64,000 nucleotides of DNA from Bromus sterilis (Eukaryota; Streptophyta; Magnoliopsida; Poales; Poaceae): positions 119,307,501 through 119,371,500 of the forward strand of contig OX465601.1 in assembly GCA_950022295.1 (NCBI GenBank). Direction: 5' to 3'. The position numbers were made by a program, and so were the translations under genes. A model generated the notes under the pieces. That model was not told where the DNA came from. It saw only the letters and a list, made by a program, of their open reading frames with translations, and did no database searches. Below, one piece after another: positions 58,141 through 64,000 of the stretch; position 1 is the first letter of the stretch, and each line of letters begins with the position of its first letter.

Positions 58141-61100
58141 TGTAACAACCCAGATTTCACAAAAATTAAAAAATTTGTTTTCGGTGTGAATTGTTTGATT
58201 GTCTGATTCATTTGCGGTGTTTGCATCCCCGATTTATCAATCGGCGATTATTTTTCCCCCTCTTATCTTGTACCAGACAGAGACTGACCCTTGCCACCCT
58301 GACATTCGACCTTTGCGACACCGGGTTTCACCCGATCACAGTCGCGAAAACCGCACGAGACCAGCCGCAGCCAACGGAACGAAAAACCCCGTTTAATAAG
58401 TAAACGAGATATTTTTATAGCGCGCCGGAAAGTGTTCCCGGAACGGTTCCAGCGCGAGGTGAACGCCGCCGGCTCGACGCGTTGTTCGAAGTTTTACCCG
58501 AATCGGAGGTCCTACGGACCCCCGGCGGTCAGAAACGTAAACACCGCGCGCGAGAGAGAGAAACCGGGGATGTTTTTGCAAATTGCCAGCCACCTGGGCT
58601 ATAAAAAGACCACCACACTCCCACTCCTTTCTAGGGTTTCCCTAGCCACAAAATTGCAGCCACCCCCTCCAAATTGCTCAGATCTGCCCAATTTATCCCC
58701 AAGTCCCGAAACTCCTATTTTCCTGTGATCTGGACCGTCGGATCGGCCGATCCAACGGCCCGGTTGCGCCCCAGCCTCCACCTCCTCTCTCCTCTCACCT
58801 CCAGCCCGAGCGCCGCCGCCTGCACCGTGGAGCCGCCGCCGACGCCGCTTCCTCCGGCCAGCCGGGCCGCTGCCGCCCCTCCTCTCCCTCCTCCTCCACG
58901 CCTCTCCTTCCCTCTCCCCTGCTCTCTATCACCCCGTCGCCTCCCACTCTCTGCAGCACGCCTGCGTCGCCGGCAGCAGCGACCGGAGCTCCGAGCGCCA
59001 CCGTGCCATAGAACTCAGCCCGAGCTTGCCGGCCCCTCCTGCTCGATGTCGCGCGATCCAAGTTACCTCCGGCGAAGGGATCTAGCGCCGCCAACCGTCC
59101 CGCCTGCACCCGCCATCTCCGCCGCCCTAGCTCCTCGCCGGAGCTCGCCGGGGACCCGCCGGTGACCGCTGCCGCAGCCGCCCGATCGTATCGAGTCTGA
59201 TCCGGTGCCCCCCCGCCGTTGATCGGGCAGGTGGGCCGGCCCAGCCAGCCAGCGCGGCCCAGAGCGTCCCGAGGCCCAGTCCAATCCGCCAGCCGTCGGC
59301 CTCATGGGCCTGGCCCATGGTGAGCCCCGTTATTTTTTTACCCTGCTGCCTTTTTTTTCTAAGTCCCTGGTAAACAGTGTGCTGTATCTGTTTTTGCGAT
59401 GAGATTAGCGAGCGATCGGTAGCCCGGATGAAGTTGCGCCCAAAAGGAAAATTGCTTAGAATTGTGTGTACTTCAGTTCATCTTTTGTGAGAATTTTGAT
59501 TTGAGGACATCTTGATTTTTTTAATCACTGTTGAAGTGGGCACCAGACTGTTAACTATTGCTAATTCCTGTTAAGTGATGCTGCTCTTATTTTATTGCAA
59601 GTTTGATTGATGATTGTGACACATCCATAAGGCCTATTGCATTGATTCTTGTTGCATCCTGTTAAGCATCATGTCTAATTTCATGTTATATATTGAATTG
59701 TCATGTTTACATTTCTGGTCATAATTATGTTTAGCTCCAAAGTTGCTATGCCACTGTTTTTGACAGCCACCTCTGTTTTCACTAAGTCTGTAACTTTCCG
59801 ATGCCATGTTGCATGCTTAATATCTTTTGATCTGTTACGCCTATGACCATGATTCTTGTTTGTACCTGATCACCATCATGTTTACATCATGCTCGTATAT
59901 TGCTATGTCATGTTTCTGCACTTTTGCATATAGCTTTACCCCTGTTTATGCAGCATGAAAATAACAGTTTATGCCCTGTTTTCTTGATTTTCACTAAGTC
60001 CTAGACCAGTAATGTTTTATTGCATTTTTCTTGGGCTATAATTAATTGTTCATGATGCCTTTTTGGATGGTTCCTTTCGCCATGCCTTCCCTGCCATGTC
60101 TACTTTAGTTGCATATCATTTTTGAGCATGTTTGCATTCATTATCCTGTTTATGCATTGCTCTAAAGTGTGCTTCCTAATGTTGGCAGATTGTATTCCAA
60201 ACTTATTTTGCGTGTATCTTTTTAACCGTAACTCCGTTTGGAGTGTTCTTTATATGTAACTTGATTAGTTTTTCGTGTAGTTTGTGTTTATGCTATTGTT
60301 TGCTGTTGTCAACCAACCTAAAATATGGTTTAGGGCAGAACAGTACCAATTTCTTTAATTGTCATGGGGTACTTAGTGGAATGCCATGTTTAGGTTGTGC
60401 CTCACTTAAATTGACTAGCATAGATAGTTTACTTTATGCTTCACCTCTTGCCATGTTTGTGTGCTATGTCGTGCATGCTTGATTTGTCCAATTAACAACC
60501 TTTGTTGATCACCTATAGCTAAACAACTTGAACCATCGTAAAAGTGCGGTATCGTCGTGTGTGACGAGTACTCCACTTAACCTGTTAGTAACCTCTCTCG
60601 ACGGTAGGTGCGATGTCTCGTGTTGTCTTCTTCTTGATGCTTGCTCGTGTTTGCTTCGTAGTAATAGTTGCTTGCTCGTTGACTGCTTTCTAGTGTTTAC
60701 CGTCTTGTGTGCTTCCGCGGGTACCTTCGGAGATGTTGCGACCGTGCGATCGACTTCACCTTCAGTTTCGTCTTCTCATCAGGTAAGGGGGGCATATATC
60801 ATGCTTATAACTTTCAGCTCACTCGCGCCTAGGTGTAGGATAGAATGATTGCTTGATCCTACCAATTCATATTTCATGCCTCTCAAATAAACCAAACAGC
60901 CATGTCCTCCACATCCCAGCAAACCTTCTTCGACTATTTTACTATTTCTCTCTGCTCAGGCACTGCTTAGTATGCCTTCTAGGATGTTATCAACTGTTAT
61001 CCTGTTACTCCTTGGATTGGGCTATCAAATTATTATATTGTTGTTGATGATATGATTATTATAATGTTGACTATATTTGACGAAGGATGGAAGGTCTAGG

Positions 61101-62409
61101 CTATCCCGCCCCAACGCTTTGTTCCATTCGAGTCACCTAGGATCCGAGTTCCGGGTATTGGTTTTAAGACTGAGTGTACCTAACCGCGTGTGGGAATTTA
61201 TGGGGTCCCCTTTTCTTACCTACCTAGCTTCAAACATTTCTAGAGGTGGCCCAAGATGATTTACCATTTGCAAACCATCCATATATATCTGTCGGGTCGC
61301 TCCTAGCAGATATCCTTTTAAAACAACCTGGGCCAGCGGAGACATAGTTTCCTTGTTGGTCCATCCTTGACCGGCGAGGGCCCGGCCCCATGTGAGGTGT
61401 CCCGGTAACCAAAACCCTGTTGAGACGGAAGAGGCCGATCCGAGAGTGCGGACGACTTTTGGATTGGATGTCGACTCCCCGGGGGCCACCCGGATTTGTT
61501 CGTTGTTAGCTAGAGGGACCTGTCGTTTCGGATCTCTCAGAACTAAATCATAAAATGGTTGCCTATGATGGGTAGAAACTGAGAGAGATGGGTGTGCGTG
61601 CGGAGCCTTGTAATGGGAAGTTGGTACACCCCTACAGGGTTAAATATTTTCGAGAAGCCGTGTCCACGGTTATGGACGACTTGAGACCTACTCCTTGTTC
61701 ATAGACAACAACAACTGAGATAATCTTAATATAACTTGATCAACGTGTGTGTGCCTTGACTGCTTCTTCTTCGTCGGGATGCGAAGAGGAGGACAAGTAT
61801 ATGATAGGTGTTATGCTTGCATAAGTAGTTGATAGCAAGGCTTGTTGGAGGCGATTCCTCATCGAATGCTTGGTTCTCATCTTACTCTAAAATAGACCGC
61901 TAGCCACTCATATATTGCTAGTGCGTCTGCAACCTCACCACTACCCCCATCTTACCCGTGAGAAGTTAGTTACAAGACTTTTGATATATTCTCACCCCTT
62001 ACTTTTATTTTCCCTTTTATGTTTTGCCTGATCGGCCGCTGTAGTTGATTAGTACCTCGACCCTTCTTCTGGACGGCTTCGCGGAGACTCGACGAAGACT
62101 AGTTAGGTGGATTACGAGGAGAGCCTGGACCCGTGTGGTTACGGGAATAGTGTGTTTTATCTTTGCCACTAGGCATTTGAATGTAGTCTGTACTCAGACA
62201 TCTATCTTCCGCTGATTTATTGTATTAAGGCAGTGGTATGCCGATTGTATGACATGTTGTATCCTTGTAGTTGTAATGTTGTGATATCATGTTGGAAATC
62301 CGGGGCATATGGCATTGTCATATGTCGCGGTGGGACCGATATGTGCTTCGTCCCCGGATCTGGATGGAAACATCTAGATCTAGAACAGTACCGCATATCG
62401 GGCCTTACA
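58141..62409 (+). repeat. 5' LTR of L2
   Basis: 4269 bases, TGTAACAACCC ... GGGCCTTACA. TATA box CTATAAAAAG at 58599-58608, then CTAGGGTTTCCCTAG, a GC-rich block (about 58740-59330), a conserved donor-like CATGGTGAGC at about 59317-59326, and a long AT-rich part. Proline-rich frames in the GC block are not conserved with the L array and I do not call them genes. Confidence 0.9.
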
Positions 62410-63015
62410 ACTTGGTATCAGAGCCTTACCGACCGTAGGATCCATTTTCTGGCCGAAGTCGAGTCTAGAAAAAAACTATTTTGTAGTTACTTAGTTTGTT
62501 ATCGGAGAGTAGGATTCTTTTTACTCCTTACCTTTGCTCTGGTCAGGAAAAGTGTCGTAAGTGTTTTAACTCTCGTCTTATCCCCTTCGAACTTTAGGAT
62601 CTCGCTGAGTGTGGAGTTTCGGAACCGTTACAATGCCTTGCTTGCAGCGTATTATCTCAATACTGATCTCAGGTTTGGGAATCCATGTAGTACCTTTAGT
62701 TTCTCTGACTCTGGTAAACATCTTGGTCGTCTGTTGACTTCAGTCCTGTTGCCCAGTATCCTCACGATTTCAGTGAGAATGCTTCCCTTGATCGTCGCTT
62801 TGAAGTGTCGATCTTCCGCTTGACACCTGATGGTTTCGTTTTCCGACGTTGTCGTCCTCTCTGTGGAAAGCTTCTCGATGGAAGTTCGTCGTCGGCATGG
62901 AGCAGAGTCCCTTGTTGGTGGTGTTGAAGATCGTCGTCTCTCTTCTTTTCCCCTTCCCCTCTCCCCTGGATCAGCCTGGATCACGGGACGAGATCCCTTG
63001 TTGGTGGTGTTGTAT
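62410..63015 (+). other. Internal region of L2
   Basis: 606 bases without a recognised gene. It ends in TTGGTGGTGTTGTAT rather than a purine-rich tract, as in the L array, and contains a second CCCTTGTTGGTGGTGTTG about 80 bases upstream. Confidence 0.8.
62413..62424 (+). promoter_or_regulatory. Primer-binding site of L2 (tRNA-iMet type)
   Basis: TGGTATCAGAGC three bases after the LTR end, complementary to initiator tRNA-Met. Confidence 0.92.
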
Positions 63016-64000
63016 TGTAACAGCCCACATTTCACACAAATTAAAAAAATTGTTTCCGGTGTGAATTGTTTGCTTGTCTGATTTGTTTGCGGTGTTTGCA
63101 TCCCCGATTTAATAACCGACGATTATTTTTTCCCCTATTATCTCGTATCGGATGGAGACTGGCCCTTGCCACCCTGACACTCGACCTTTGCGACAACGGG
63201 TTTCACCCGATCACAGTCGCGAAAACCGCACGAGACCAGTCGCAGCCAACGGAACGAAAAAACCCCGTTTAATAAGTAAACGGGATATTTTTATAGCGCA
63301 CCGGAAAGTGTTCCCGGAACGGTTCCAGCGTGAGGTGAACGCCGCCGGCTCGACGTGCTGATTGCGCAGTTCGAAGTTTTACCCGAATCGGAGGTCCTAC
63401 GGACCCCCGGCGGTCAGAAAGGTAAACACCGCGCGCGAGAGAGAGAAACCGGGGATGTTTTTGCAAACTGCCAGCCACCTGGGCTATATAAAGACCACCA
63501 CACTCCCACCCCTTTCTAGGGTTTACCTAGCCACAAAATTTCATCCACCCCCTCCAAATTGCTCAGATCTGCCCAATGTATACCTAAAATCCCGAAACTC
63601 CTATTTTCCTACGATCTGGACCGTCGGATCGGCCGATCCAACGGCCCAGATGCGCCCCAGCCTCCACCTCCTCTCTCCTCTCACCTCCAGCCCGAGCGCC
63701 GCCGCCTGTATCGTGGAGCCGCCGCCGACGCCGCTTCCTCCGGCCAGCCGGGCCGCCGCCGTACCTCCTCTCCCTCCTCCTCTGTGCCTCTCCTTCCCTC
63801 TCCCCTGCTCTCTCTCACCCCGCCGCCTCCCACTCTTTGTAGGCCGCCCGTGCCGCTAGCAGCAGCGATCGGAGCTCCGAGCGACGCCGTGCCATAGAAC
63901 TCGTACCGAGCTCGCTGGCCCCTCCTGCTCGATGTCGCGCCATCCAAGACCCCTCCGGCGACGGGATCTAGCGCCGCCAACCGTCCCGTATGCACCGGCC
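63016..64000 (+). repeat. 3' LTR of L2, first 985 bases
   Basis: Starts TGTAACAGCCCAC and aligns with 58141-59120. TATA box CTATATAAAG at 63484-63493, closer to consensus than that of the 5' LTR. Confidence 0.9.

Larger units (their letters stand above)
58141..64000 (+). mobile_element. L2: second L element, plus strand (3' LTR truncated by the window)
   Basis: LTR 58141-62409, internal 62410-63015, second LTR from 63016. Same plan as the L array but opposite strand and clearly diverged. The flank before 58141 ends CTCAG; the matching target duplication lies outside the window. Confidence 0.9.

Noticed and set aside
58674..59165. 163-codon Pro-rich plus-strand frame in the L2 LTR
   Set aside because: Same GC-rich block of the LTR with no conserved protein between L elements.

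Overview
The window is a stack of nested LTR retrotransposons. I find no host gene, rRNA gene, tRNA gene or CRISPR array. Long nested Gypsy-type elements, GC-rich coding fragments with frequent TAC/GAC/CTC codons, and LTR and pol families of the type found in large grass genomes point to a temperate (Pooideae) cereal relative such as Triticeae or oat. I cannot name the species from sequence alone. I use working names: A (Athila-like Gypsy, tRNA-Asp-type primer site, LTR about 1.6 kb), T (Tat/Retand-like Gypsy, LTR about 1.4 kb) and L (tRNA-iMet primer site, LTR about 4.27 kb, internal region about 0.6 kb).

Layout, left to right. 1-5121: A2, minus strand, with its 5' LTR at 3479-5121 and one intact 415-codon ORF where relatives carry gag. 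5122-8187: T0, a fragment with a decayed antisense cargo gene. 8188-8730 and 17000-17398: T LTR 'a', split by A1. 8731-16999: A1, complete, plus strand, target duplication GTAAG, gag-protease only. 17399-26251: T1 body and 3' LTR, with a decayed gag-pro-pol, a 70-bp hairpin repeat array and an antisense B3-like gene. 26252-49766: T2, missing its 5' LTR, with its own antisense B3-like gene cut in two by the L array at 31510-47718 (target duplication CAATG). 49767-50831: 3' part of an A LTR (A3, plus strand). 50832-58140: A4, minus strand, gag interrupted by an LTR remnant at 54541-56670. 58141-64000: a second L element, plus strand, running off the window.

Reconstructed order of events. A4 is oldest, because A3 abuts it, an LTR remnant lies in its gag and an L element lies in its LTR. 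The T group entered A3's LTR. A1, A2 and the first L element then entered the T group. The T group looks like a tandem LTR-body-LTR-body-LTR array (T0, T1, T2), and the L array is a recombined tandem array of four LTRs with three internal regions.

How the parts work together. No element is coding-competent. T1 has premature stops and lost catalytic residues in reverse transcriptase and integrase, and its 5' LTR has lost its TATA region. T2 has lost the YVDD motif and RNase H in frame. A1 and A4 keep only gag-protease, A2 only an unknown ORF, and L elements nothing recognisable, so A and L would depend on proteins made elsewhere. The most interesting features are the exchangeable coding 'slots': gag versus an unknown 415-residue protein in A elements, and a B3-like DNA-binding domain versus a 'gypsy-type transposon' domain gene as antisense cargo in T elements.
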